A DNA stretch of 36,583 bases, from the NCBI GenBank assembly GCA_946480295.1, contig CAMLIT010000036.1, positions 1 to 36,583 on the forward strand. The letters are read 5' to 3'. The translations under genes were made by a program, and so were the position numbers. Positions 1 through 7,435 of this stretch are shown one piece after another (positions within the stretch are counted from its first letter, which is position 1; each line of letters starts with the position of its first letter). Source of the stretch: an uncultured Gemmatimonadota bacterium (GTDB taxonomy: Bacteria; Gemmatimonadota; Gemmatimonadetes; Gemmatimonadales; Gemmatimonadaceae). Under the pieces are notes generated by a model. The model was given only the letters and a program-made list of their open reading frames with translations, had not been told where the DNA came from and searched no databases.

Positions 1-55
1 TCCCTCGTCCCTCGTCCCTCGTCCCTCGTCCCTCGTCCCTCGTCCCTCGTCCCTC
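1..55 (+). repeat. Perfect heptamer array TCCCTCG x7.9, touching the start codon of the next gene
   Basis: Seven perfect copies of TCCCTCG are followed by TCCCTC, and the ATG of the creatininase gene begins at the next base. The array runs off the left edge, so its full length and any inverted partner cannot be seen. The space where a Shine-Dalgarno sequence would sit is entirely repeat and has no purine-rich stretch. The same unit recurs at 10001-10028, 19706-19733, 21643-21670 (reverse complement) and 31396-31423/31709-31729. Confidence 0.95.
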
Positions 56-814
56 ATGCGCCCCTACCTCCTCGCCGAGACCACCTGGAAGACCGTCGAT
101 CCCACTCCCTACGAGGTCGCGGTGCTCCCGTGGGGCGCGACGGAGGCGCACAACTATCACCTGCCATACGCGACCGACGTCGTGCTGACCGACTGGGTCG
201 CCGCCGAGGCGGCACGGCGCGCGTGGGACGACGGCGCGCGCGTCGTCGTCCTGCCCGCCGTGCCCTTCGGCGTGCAGACCACGCAGCTCGACATCAAGCT
301 CTGCATCAACCTCGACCCGAGCACCCAGGCTTCCATCCTGCGCGACGTCGTCGGGTCGCTCGACCAGCAGGGCATTCGCAAGCTGGTCATCGTGAACGGC
401 CACGGTGCCAACGATTTCCGGCAGATGATCCGCGAGCTCCAGCCGCGCACGCGCGTCTTCCTCTCGCAGGTCAACTGGTACAAGATCATCGACCCCAAGC
501 GCTACTTCACCGATCTCGGCGATCACGCCGGCGAGATGGAGACGAGCGCGATGATGCACATCGCGCCCGAGCTCGTGCTGCCGCTGTCGGAGGCGGGGAG
601 CGGCGCCGCGCGCCCGTGGCGCATCGCGGCGCTGCGCGAGGGCTGGGCCTGGTCGCCGCGCCGGTGGCGCGAGGTTACGGCCGACACGGGCGTCGGCGAT
701 CCGTCGCGCGCGACCGCCGAGAAGGGCAAGGCGTACCTCGAGGAGACCGTGCGCGAGCTCGCGCGCTATTTCGTCGACCTCGCCGGAGCGGACCTGGCGC
801 GGCTGTACGAGTGA
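56..814 (+). CDS. Creatininase-family amidohydrolase
   Basis: A 252-residue protein of the creatininase/creatinine amidohydrolase family (metal-dependent cytoplasmic hydrolases, including FAPy deformylase-like members). The N-terminal metal-binding motif is seen as LPWGATEAHNYHLPYATD, against the family pattern GxxExHGxHLPxxTD. The conserved NGHGAND and HAGEMETS motifs follow at about residues 119 and 164. The Gly-Pro before the second histidine is Asn-Tyr here, so substrate specificity should not be assumed to be creatinine. Length is normal for the family. The ATG is the first in-frame methionine and directly abuts the heptamer array, so no ribosome-binding site is visible and an upstream start reading through the repeats is possible. 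Confidence 0.9.
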   Translation: MRPYLLAETTWKTVDPTPYEVAVLPWGATEAHNYHLPYATDVVLTDWVAAEAARRAWDDGARVVVLPAVPFGVQTTQLDIKLCINLDPSTQASILRDVVGSLDQQGIRKLVIVNGHGANDFRQMIRELQPRTRVFLSQVNWYKIIDPKRYFTDLGDHAGEMETSAMMHIAPELVLPLSEAGSGAARPWRIAALREGWAWSPRRWREVTADTGVGDPSRATAEKGKAYLEETVRELARYFVDLAGADLARLYE

Positions 815-887
815 CGGGCATACGGGTTGCCACCTCGGCGCTGGAGCGAGTGCGGCCTGGAGCCGCGCGTCACACCAGGAGCATGCG

Positions 888-1295
888 ATGGCCGACCGTA
901 GAGACCGCGACCAGCACGACCAGCACGACCAGCACGACGACCGCGACGACCGCAACCGGAAATCCGAGTGGCTGGGCAGCCAGGATTCCGGCGCCTACGA
1001 CCCGGTGACGCCCGTCGAGAAGGATGCGCTGTCGATCCTCGGCGGCTCGTCCATCCGCGACGGCGCGATCAACGGCGTCAGCGACCCGGTGCGCGCCGAC
1101 AGCGCCGGCCCGCGTGAGCGCCCGCGCGCCGAGGACGAGTTCAGCGATGGGCCGAGGCGCAATCCCCCGCTCACCGAACATGCGGGCACCGGCGACGGCG
1201 ACATCAGCGAGTCCGGCGGCATCGCCGGCGGCGAGGGCCCCGGCGTCACGAACGACCACGGCATCGCGCGCGGGAAGCTCAATAAGAGCAGCTGA
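888..1295 (+). CDS. Hydrophilic, probably disordered small protein, function unknown
   Basis: A 135-residue protein preceded by AGGAG six bases before the ATG, which supports this start over the out-of-frame ATG at 883. Residues 4-25 are low-complexity Arg/Asp/His/Gln (DQHDQHDQHDDRDDRN), encoded by a 9-bp tandem repeat. The remainder is rich in Gly, Asp, Ser and Pro with no predicted membrane segment or cysteine. It follows the creatininase gene by 73 bases on the same strand. I recognise no family. The MAD-Arg/Asp-rich start and a PPLT(E/D) motif also occur in the 62-residue protein at 17317-17505, so the two may be distant relatives, but composition bias makes this weak. Confidence 0.6.
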   Translation: MADRRDRDQHDQHDQHDDRDDRNRKSEWLGSQDSGAYDPVTPVEKDALSILGGSSIRDGAINGVSDPVRADSAGPRERPRAEDEFSDGPRRNPPLTEHAGTGDGDISESGGIAGGEGPGVTNDHGIARGKLNKSS

Positions 1296-1424
1296 AGGGC
1301 AGTGAACTGGACGTGGTAAGTGCAGGAATCAGCGGGGGAGTCCCGACGTCCGATGTGCCAAACGACGCCGGCACTCCCCCACTTGTTGCCGTCCCAGTTC
1401 TCCTGCTCTTCTCGTTACTGCCCT
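1296..1424. repeat. Imperfect inverted repeat between convergent genes
   Basis: The right after-stop gap between two convergent genes is an imperfect inverted repeat about 129 bp long. Paired blocks are AGGGCAGT (1296-1303) with ACTGCCCT (1417-1424), GAACTGG (1304-1310) with CCAGTTC (1394-1400), and GGGGGAGT (1334-1341) with ACTCCCCC (1373-1380). The right arm overlaps the last codons of the minus-strand gene. It could act as a two-way terminator or be a dispersed repeat. There is no T-tract. Confidence 0.65.
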
Positions 1425-2767
1425 GTCGGGTACGTCTCCGGCGCCGAGATCGCCAGGGCGGGCATGTGCAGCGCGTCGACCGCGCGCGTCTCGTCGACGA
1501 ACAGGAAAGCGTCGTACCGCCGCGGCACGATCGTCGGCACGTAGTTCCCCCACCGCTCGTAGCGCGGGTCGTAGACGACGCCGATCGCCCGGTGGCCGAG
1601 CACCTGGTCGAAGCCGGGGAGCCCGCCGTCCTGCGTGCCGTTGAAGAGCAGCAGCATGTCGCCAATGCCGGCGCCGTGCAGCACGTCCTCCAGCGTCCCC
1701 GTGCGCGCGTCGGGCACGGTCATGCGCTCCATCGGCGCGTCCCATTCCTCGCCGGCGATCACGGTGCCGTGGTGCGTGCCGAAGCCGACGAGCACCACGC
1801 CCTCGCGCTCGTGCCCCTGCCTGACGAGCTGCCCGACGTTCACCATCCCCGAGCGGGCCATGTCCGTGAAGCGCGCGTCGCCGATGTGCGTGTTGTGCTC
1901 CCAGACGATCGCCTTCGCCTTCGGGCCGAGGTGCCGCATGAGCCGGTCGAGCGTGTCGACCATGTGATGGTCGCGCACGTTCCACGAGGCGGAGCCGCCG
2001 CGCACCATGGTGCGGTAGTAGAGCTCCGCGTTCCTGGCGACGAGCGCGTTCTGCTCCGCGTTGAAGAACGCGTCGCGGCCGTCCTCACCGTACTCCTGCC
2101 CCCGGCTGCGCAGGTCACGCAGCACGGAGACCGCCTCGTCCTCGCACGACGTGGGCACGAGCACCGTCGCGCGCGCGTACTCCTGCGCATCCTCGCCGTA
2201 GGGCTCGAAGCACGCGTAGGCCCGGCGCGCCTGCTCGGCGAACGACGGATCGACCCCCTCGAGGTACTGGATGACCGCGTGCATCGAGTCCCACAGCGAG
2301 TAGACGTCGAGGCCGTAGAAGCCGACGCGCGCATCGAGCGGCCGCCCGTCGTTGAACTCGCGCATCCACTGCGCGAGCTCCACGATCTCGCGATTCGCCC
2401 ACATCCACGTCGGCCAGCGCTCGAACGCGTGCACGGCGTCGAACGCGCTCTCCGCCGCGTCGGGCAACCCCTTGACGTAGCGGTTCACGCGATAGCAGTC
2501 GGGCCAGTCGCCCTCGACGGCGATGAACGAGAATCCCTTCTCCGAGATGAGCCGCTTCGACAGCTCGGCGCGCCAGGTGTAGAACTCCGAGGTGCCGTGC
2601 GACGCCTCGCCGAGCAGCACGAAGCGCGCGTCGCCGATCCGCTCGATGAGCGGATCCAGGTCGGCAGGCGAACGCAGTGCGTTCGCGTGGTTCCGCGCCA
2701 CGTTCGACAGCGCCCTCGTGCTCGATTCGGTGTCGCGCTCTCCAGTGCGTAGCCAGTCCCAATCCAT
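1415..2767 (-). CDS. Erythromycin esterase-like protein (PF05139 family)
   Basis: A 450-residue protein of the erythromycin esterase/succinoglycan-biosynthesis-like family. Known EreA/EreB members hydrolyse the macrolide lactone using an essential histidine, but most environmental members have no proven substrate. Visible family motifs are LLGEASHGTSEFY near residue 50, VEGDWPD near 85, GFYGLDVYSLWDSM near 150, and IVWEHNTHIGDAR near 295. The start at 2767 is preceded by a GGGGAGGAGCAGGAG tract, a strong ribosome-binding site; upstream in-frame sequence is not protein-like. It is divergent from the alcohol dehydrogenase gene and convergent with the small gene at 888. A role in antibiotic resistance is not established by sequence. 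Confidence 0.9.
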   Translation of the reverse strand: MDWDWLRTGERDTESSTRALSNVARNHANALRSPADLDPLIERIGDARFVLLGEASHGTSEFYTWRAELSKRLISEKGFSFIAVEGDWPDCYRVNRYVKGLPDAAESAFDAVHAFERWPTWMWANREIVELAQWMREFNDGRPLDARVGFYGLDVYSLWDSMHAVIQYLEGVDPSFAEQARRAYACFEPYGEDAQEYARATVLVPTSCEDEAVSVLRDLRSRGQEYGEDGRDAFFNAEQNALVARNAELYYRTMVRGGSASWNVRDHHMVDTLDRLMRHLGPKAKAIVWEHNTHIGDARFTDMARSGMVNVGQLVRQGHEREGVVLVGFGTHHGTVIAGEEWDAPMERMTVPDARTGTLEDVLHGAGIGDMLLLFNGTQDGGLPGFDQVLGHRAIGVVYDPRYERWGNYVPTIVPRRYDAFLFVDETRAVDALHMPALAISAPETYPTGQ

Positions 2768-2923
2768 GCTCCTGCTCCTCCCCAGCTGTAGCTTCCGTTC
2801 GTTCACCGGTGGTGCAAGACCGGCACCGACGGTACGGGTGAGGCAGGTTGCTGTGCGCACAGGCGAGGCACAGTATTTCCGCATGGCAGACTTCGTCTCG
2901 TGCCCGGCGCACGCGGTCGCATG

Positions 2924-3907
2924 ATGCGCGCGATGGTCCTCACGAAGGCGCGCGCGCCGCTGGAGCTTCGCGACCTGCCTCGACCGGAACCCGGGCGTGG
3001 CCAGCTGCTCCTGCGCGTGCACGCGTGCGGCATCTGCCGCACCGACCTGCACATCGTCGACGGCGAGCTGACCCATCCGAAGCTCCCCCTCGTCCCCGGC
3101 CATCAGATCGTCGCGAGCGTCGTCGGCTGCGGCGTGGGCGCGGAGCGCTTCGCGCCCGGCGCACGCGTGGGCGTACCCTGGCTCGGCTGGACCGACGGCA
3201 CCTGCCGGTACTGCCGCAGCGGACGCGAGAACCTGTGCGACGCGGCGCGCTTCACCGGCTACGACATCGACGGCGGCTACGCCGAGTTCTGCGTGGCCGA
3301 CGAGCGCTTCTGCTTCGCCGTCCCCGAGGGCTACCCCGACCTCGCGGCGGCGCCGCTCCTCTGCGCTGGGCTCATCGGCTACCGCGCCCTGCGGCTCGCC
3401 GGCGACGCGGAGCGGCTCGGCCTGTACGGTTTCGGCGCGGCGGCGCACCTCGTCGTGCAGGTGGCGCGCTGGCGCGGCCAGCGCGTGTTCGGCTTCACGC
3501 GCCCGGGCGACGCGGCGGGCCAGGCATTCGCCGCATCGTTAGGCGCGGAGTGGGTCGGCGGCAGCGACCAGCCGCCCCCCGAGCCGCTCGACGCTGCGAT
3601 CCTCTTCGCTCCCGCCGGCGAGCTGGTCCCCGCCGCCCTGCGCGCGGTGGCGAAGGGCGGGACCGTGGTCTGCGCCGGCATCCACATGAGCGACATCCCG
3701 GCCTTCCCCTACGACATCCTCTGGGGCGAGCGCGTCGTCCGCTCCGTCGCCAACCTCACGCGCCAGGATGGGGAGGAATTCCTCGCCCTCGCCCCGAAGG
3801 TCCCGGTGCACACCGAGGTGCAGAGCTGGCCCCTCGAACGGACGAACGAGGCGCTGCGGGATCTGCGGGAGGGGAGGGTGAGGGGGGCGGGGGTGCTGGT
3901 GGTGTGA
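2924..3907 (+). CDS. Zinc-dependent alcohol dehydrogenase (MDR superfamily)
   Basis: A 327-residue medium-chain dehydrogenase. Catalytic-zinc elements are CGICRTDLH near residue 37 and GHQIV near 60. The structural-zinc loop reads WTDGTCRYCRSGRENLC, with only three cysteines: the usual first Cys is Asp. The Rossmann glycine motif is LYGFGAAAH (about 170), fitting NAD(P)H-dependent alcohol/aldehyde interconversion. The architecture matches the AdhA-like short zinc ADH group. Start codons at 2921, 2924 and 2933 are all possible; 2924 (MRAMVLTKA) aligns best with family N-termini, and no clear Shine-Dalgarno separates them. The stop is followed three bases later by a heptamer-repeat element. Confidence 0.88.
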   Translation: MRAMVLTKARAPLELRDLPRPEPGRGQLLLRVHACGICRTDLHIVDGELTHPKLPLVPGHQIVASVVGCGVGAERFAPGARVGVPWLGWTDGTCRYCRSGRENLCDAARFTGYDIDGGYAEFCVADERFCFAVPEGYPDLAAAPLLCAGLIGYRALRLAGDAERLGLYGFGAAAHLVVQVARWRGQRVFGFTRPGDAAGQAFAASLGAEWVGGSDQPPPEPLDAAILFAPAGELVPAALRAVAKGGTVVCAGIHMSDIPAFPYDILWGERVVRSVANLTRQDGEEFLALAPKVPVHTEVQSWPLERTNEALRDLREGRVRGAGVLVV

Positions 3908-4081
3908 GGCTGCGTACTGCGCACTGCGCACTGCGTACTGCGTACTGCGAACCTCACTGCGCATTGCGTACTGCGAACTTCGCAGCGCAGTGCGTGCTGC
4001 GCGCTCGTTCCTGAGGTTCGCAGTCCGCAGTACGTGATGCCGTTCGCACTCCGCAGTACGTAATGCCGTTCGCCTCCGCAG
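3908..4081. repeat. CTGCGTA heptamer element with inverted arms, filling a convergent gap
   Basis: Six heptamers CTGCGNA run from 3910 to 3951, with three more at 3957-3977. CTGCGAACCTCA (3945-3956) is a perfect 12-bp inverted partner of TGAGGTTCGCAG (4012-4023). The right side continues with a direct repeat of about 26 bp starting TCCGCAGTACGT at 4024 and 4050, with a third partial copy at 4075. The element fills the space between the stop codons of two convergent genes exactly. It could terminate transcription from both sides. Confidence 0.85.
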
Positions 4082-5083
4082 TCACCTCCCGATGATCCCT
4101 CCCATCCACCCCAAACTCTGCGGCACGTGCGTGCTCCAGTACCGCCACGTGTGCGCCCCCGGGTACTCGTGGTAGCTGTGCGCCATGCCGAGCCGGTCGA
4201 GCTCCCAGGAGAAGGCCCGGTTCTCGTCCGCGAAGCCGTCCGAGCTTCCGCAGTCCAGGTACAGCGCCGGCACCGGGCCGCCGCTCCGCGTCAGCCGCTC
4301 GGCCAGCACCGCCGGATCGTTCGCGCGCCAGGCGGCGACGTCGGTCCCCCAGAACATCTTCATGCGGTCGAGGAACGACGCCTTGAGCGCGGCGAGCGTG
4401 TCGATCGTGGTCGCGTAGCGCGCCGGAGCGGCGAAGGGGTGCGGGCCGACGTACAGCGCCGAGACCACGCCGGAGTGGCTCGCCGCGGCGGCGAAGAGGT
4501 CCGGGTGCTTCAGCGCGAGCGCGATCGCGCCGTAGCCTCCCATGCTCAACCCGCCGATCCCGCGGTGCGCGCGGTCGGCGAGCGTCCGGTAATGCGCGTC
4601 CACCCAGCCGACGACGTCGTGCGCGACGTAGTCGTCGTACCGCTCGTGCCGGACGCAGTAGCGCTCCGGCGCCTCCACGTGCAGCGTGTCGGCGCAGGTG
4701 GCGAGGGGGACCTGCTGCTCCCAGGTCGTGTACCAGCCGTCGTCCCCGTCCGGCATGACGATGATCAGCTCGGGCATCCCCGCGGCGATCAGCGAGTCGG
4801 CCACCGCATCGATGCCGCCCTTGGACAGCCAGTCCGTCTCCGAGCCGAACAGCCCGTGCAGGTAGTACGCGACCGGATAGCGCCGCCCCGGCTGCGCGCC
4901 ATACGAGGGCGGCAGGTAGACGACGAGGTGCTTCGTCACGCCGAGCGCGTCGGAGAAGAACGCGTCCTCGTGCACCATGCCATGCGCCGCCGGCGCGGCC
5001 CTGGTCGGCGGCGCCTGGGCGCGGAGCGGCGTCGTGCCGAACGCGCACGCGCAGATCGCGGCGGCGAGCGTGGCGAGCCCCAT
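4082..5083 (-). CDS. Secreted esterase, esterase D/feruloyl esterase-like (alpha/beta hydrolase)
   Basis: A 333-residue protein of the PF00756 esterase family. The N-terminus (about residues 1-24, ending in LRAQA) is a signal peptide, so it is exported. The serine nucleophile is in GGLSMGGYGAIALA, the acid is probably in DCGSSDGFADENR, and the histidine in YPGAHTWRYW close to the C-terminus. The oxyanion-region motif IIVMPDGDDGWYT is present. Such enzymes hydrolyse acyl, feruloyl or siderophore esters; the substrate here is unknown. The start at 5083 places the signal peptide correctly, whereas in-frame sequence upstream is not protein-like. The ribosome-binding site is weak. Confidence 0.88.
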   Translation of the reverse strand: MGLATLAAAICACAFGTTPLRAQAPPTRAAPAAHGMVHEDAFFSDALGVTKHLVVYLPPSYGAQPGRRYPVAYYLHGLFGSETDWLSKGGIDAVADSLIAAGMPELIIVMPDGDDGWYTTWEQQVPLATCADTLHVEAPERYCVRHERYDDYVAHDVVGWVDAHYRTLADRAHRGIGGLSMGGYGAIALALKHPDLFAAAASHSGVVSALYVGPHPFAAPARYATTIDTLAALKASFLDRMKMFWGTDVAAWRANDPAVLAERLTRSGGPVPALYLDCGSSDGFADENRAFSWELDRLGMAHSYHEYPGAHTWRYWSTHVPQSLGWMGGIIGR

Positions 5084-5232
5084 CGTCCATCGCTTCGCGC
5101 CCGCCGTCCGAGTTGACCGTCCCTCCAAAGTCGCCTCACGGGAAGAGAGGCGGCTATCGTAGCGGGGAGGGCGGGGACGCGCCAGACGGTGGGGGACAGG
5201 CGCGCGAAGGCTGGGGCCGGGAGCTACGATGC

Positions 5233-5325
5233 TGGTCGTTGGCAATTGGTCAGTGGCAGGCCGCTCGGGACGCCACGAAGAGCATCCCGAGCGGCTTGCC
5301 AACGACCAACGACCAATGACCAACC
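5233..5325. repeat. TTGGTCN heptamer element with central hairpin (copy 1)
   Basis: The left arm has four 7-bp units beginning TGG (TGGTCGT, TGGCAAT, TGGTCAG, TGGCAGG). The centre is a perfect 11-bp hairpin, GCCGCTCGGGA (5260-5270) with TCCCGAGCGGC (5285-5295). The right arm has the units inverted (GCCAACG, ACCAACG, ACCAATG, ACCAACC; 5298-5325). It lies upstream of the esterase and downstream of the tyrosine phenol-lyase, both on the minus strand. A homologous copy lies at 18341-18420. The 5084-5232 stretch beside it shows no gene. Confidence 0.85.
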
Positions 5326-5345
5326 ACGTCGTCCGGTCGTTGATC

Positions 5346-6779
5346 TCACTCCTCCGCGCTCTCCGCGACCCTCTCCCCCGCCCCCTCGAACACCCCGCTC
5401 CCCACCGCCGGCGCGAAGCGCGCCTGGAAGAAGCGCAGGAGCTCGGGCTCGTACGTGAAGCGAAGCCCCCGCACGCGCTCGCGCCGCTCGTGGACGTCGA
5501 TCACGCTCTCCGCCGTCACGTCCATGTGCGCCTGCGTGTAGACGCGCCGCGGAATCGTCAGGCGGACGAGCTCCAGCTTCGGGATGCGGTTCTGCCCCGT
5601 CTTCGGATCGCGCCCCGCCGAGACGACCCCCCGCTCCATCGCGCGCACGCCGCTCTGCACGTACAGCGCCGCGGCCAGCGCCTGCGCCGGGAACTGCTCG
5701 CGCGGGACGTGCGGCAGGATCGCCGCCGCGTCGAGGAACACCGCGTGGCCGCCGATCGGGTGCACGATCGGCACCCCGGCGTCGATCAGCGTGCGGCCGA
5801 GGTACTCCACCTGCCCGATGCGCGCGCGGATGTGGTCCTCCTGCACCGACTCCTCGATCCCGATCGCCATCGCCTCCATGTCGCGCCCGGCGAGCCCGCC
5901 GTACGTGTGCAGCCCCTCGTACACCACCACGAGGTTCCGCGCCCGGTCGGCGAGCGACGCATCGCGCAGCCCGATCCACCCGCCGATGTTGACGAGGCTG
6001 TCCTTCTTCGCCGACATCGTCGCGCCGTCGGTCAGTGAGCAGATCTCGAGCAGGATCTCGGCGATGGTCTGGTCGCGGTGCCCGGGCTCGCGCTGCTGGA
6101 TGAAGTACGCGTTCTCCACCGCGCGCGTGGCGTCGAGGATGAGCCGGATGCCGTGCTGCTGCGTGTACGCGCGCACCGCGCGGAGGTTGGCGAGGCTGAT
6201 CGGCTGGCCGCCGGCGAGGTTGACGGTGGCGGCGACCGAGATGTACGGGATGCGCTCCGCCCCGACCTCGCGCACGAGCGCGTCCAGCTTGTCCAGGTCC
6301 ACGTTCCCCTTGAACGGGTGCGTCGACGCCGGGTCGTGCGCCTCGTCGACGATGACGTCGTGGAAGGTGCCGCCGGCCAGCTCCTGGTGCTGGCGCGTCG
6401 TCGTGAAGTACATGTTGCCGGGGATGTGATCGCCCGGCGTGATGAGGATCTTCGAGACGATGTGCTCGGCGCCGCGCCCCTGGTGCGTCGGGATGAGGTG
6501 CGGATAGCCGTAGTACCGCTGCACGGCGCGCTCGAGGTTGTAGAAGTTCCGCGACCCCGCGTACGCCTCGTCGCCGAGCATCATCCCCGCCCACTGCCGG
6601 TCCGACATGGCGCTGTTGCCGGAATCGGTGAGGAGGTCGATGTACACGTCCTCCGACCGGAGGAGGAAGGTGTTGTAGCCGGCCTGGCGAGCGGCGTGCT
6701 CGCGCTCGACGCGGCTCAGCATCCGGATCGGCTCGACGACCTTGATCTTCCACGGCTCGGCCCAGCTGCGACGACGCAT
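5346..6779 (-). CDS. tpl: Tyrosine phenol-lyase (PLP-dependent beta-eliminating lyase)
   Basis: A 477-residue PLP enzyme that splits L-tyrosine into phenol, pyruvate and ammonia (reversible). It matches the tyrosine phenol-lyase/tryptophanase family along its length: NTFLLRSEDVYIDLLTDSG, SDRQWAGMM, HQGRGAEH, GNMYFTTTRQHQE, DATRAVENAYF (cofactor Asp and Arg) and TMSAKKDSLVNIGG (PLP lysine). It favours tyrosine over tryptophan because it has VRAMERG, as tyrosine phenol-lyases do around the substrate-binding Arg, and RFFQARF at the C-terminus, where tryptophanases carry His at the first Phe. That residue assignment is from memory of the family. The start at 6779 has GGGGGGAG five bases upstream; a further in-frame ATG at 6803 is less likely. 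It may supply pyruvate and nitrogen from tyrosine. Confidence 0.93.
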   Translation of the reverse strand: MRRRSWAEPWKIKVVEPIRMLSRVEREHAARQAGYNTFLLRSEDVYIDLLTDSGNSAMSDRQWAGMMLGDEAYAGSRNFYNLERAVQRYYGYPHLIPTHQGRGAEHIVSKILITPGDHIPGNMYFTTTRQHQELAGGTFHDVIVDEAHDPASTHPFKGNVDLDKLDALVREVGAERIPYISVAATVNLAGGQPISLANLRAVRAYTQQHGIRLILDATRAVENAYFIQQREPGHRDQTIAEILLEICSLTDGATMSAKKDSLVNIGGWIGLRDASLADRARNLVVVYEGLHTYGGLAGRDMEAMAIGIEESVQEDHIRARIGQVEYLGRTLIDAGVPIVHPIGGHAVFLDAAAILPHVPREQFPAQALAAALYVQSGVRAMERGVVSAGRDPKTGQNRIPKLELVRLTIPRRVYTQAHMDVTAESVIDVHERRERVRGLRFTYEPELLRFFQARFAPAVGSGVFEGAGERVAESAEE

Positions 6780-6903
6780 CGGCTCCCCCCGCGTGGCATC
6801 CACGCGCGACGTGGTCCTGGAACGACGGCTGCCGCGCGGAAGGTGGCCGGGAGGGGCGACGCGCGCTGTCGGGTGCCCCTGACGCGTGCTGTGGGAGAAA
6901 TGC

Positions 6904-7383
6904 CTACGGGGCCGGCGGCCGACGCCTCCCCGTCGTCGTGCGCGGCGGCTCCTTCACCGCCGGGCGCCGCGCTCGTTTGGCACCGCGCTTCGACCCCATG
7001 GCGCGCCGCGCCGGTGTCGCGACGTCGAGCAGGGCGTGCAGCCGCTTGGGCGCGGCGAGGCGCCAGGCGTCGCGCAGCAGCTCCGCCAGCGTCTCCCAGT
7101 CCGGCGCCCCGTCCAGCCAGACGCCGACCCAGCCGCCCGGCCCGACGTAGGGCGGCGAGAAGTAGCGCTTCGGGAAGGCGCGGATGAGCAGGTCCTGCTC
7201 GACCGAGACGTTCTTGCACCACACCGCCGGACGGCCCTCGCCGTGGTGCGTCGTCGCGCTCGCGTACATCGCGAAGATCTTGTTGCGGACGCGGAAGGTC
7301 GGCTCGCCCCACGCTTCGACCTCGTGGGCCTCGGGGAGGGCGAGGCAGAGCTTGCGGAGGCGGGGGAGCGGGTTGCGGGGCAT
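6904..7383 (-). CDS. MmcQ/YjbR family protein
   Basis: A 159-residue protein of the MmcQ/YjbR family (PF04237), small proteins with a CyaY-like fold often annotated as DNA-binding. The signature is seen in LCLALPEAHEVEAWGEPTFRV (split over about residues 12-32), then KIFAMYA and PPYVGPGGWVGVWLDG, followed by a basic tail after residue 125 (KRGAKRARR) that may be disordered. It lies between the acyl-CoA ligase and tyrosine phenol-lyase genes on the same strand, with 52 and 124 bases between them, so co-transcription is possible but nothing links the functions. Confidence 0.85.
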   Translation of the reverse strand: MPRNPLPRLRKLCLALPEAHEVEAWGEPTFRVRNKIFAMYASATTHHGEGRPAVWCKNVSVEQDLLIRAFPKRYFSPPYVGPGGWVGVWLDGAPDWETLAELLRDAWRLAAPKRLHALLDVATPARRAMGSKRGAKRARRPAVKEPPRTTTGRRRPPAP

Positions 7384-7435
7384 GATGTCTTCTCGTCGTT
7401 GCGGTTTGTGCGGAGAACGTGCGAAGGCTGATCTG

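Noticed and set aside
1..55. CRISPR-like array
   Set aside because: The unit is 7 bp with no spacers, and no cas genes are present.
1313..2752. Long open frame on the plus strand opposite the erythromycin-esterase-like gene
   Set aside because: It is Arg/Val/His-rich with no recognisable family and lies antisense to a well-supported gene; long shadow frames are normal at this GC content. The same reasoning removed many similar frames opposite other genes.
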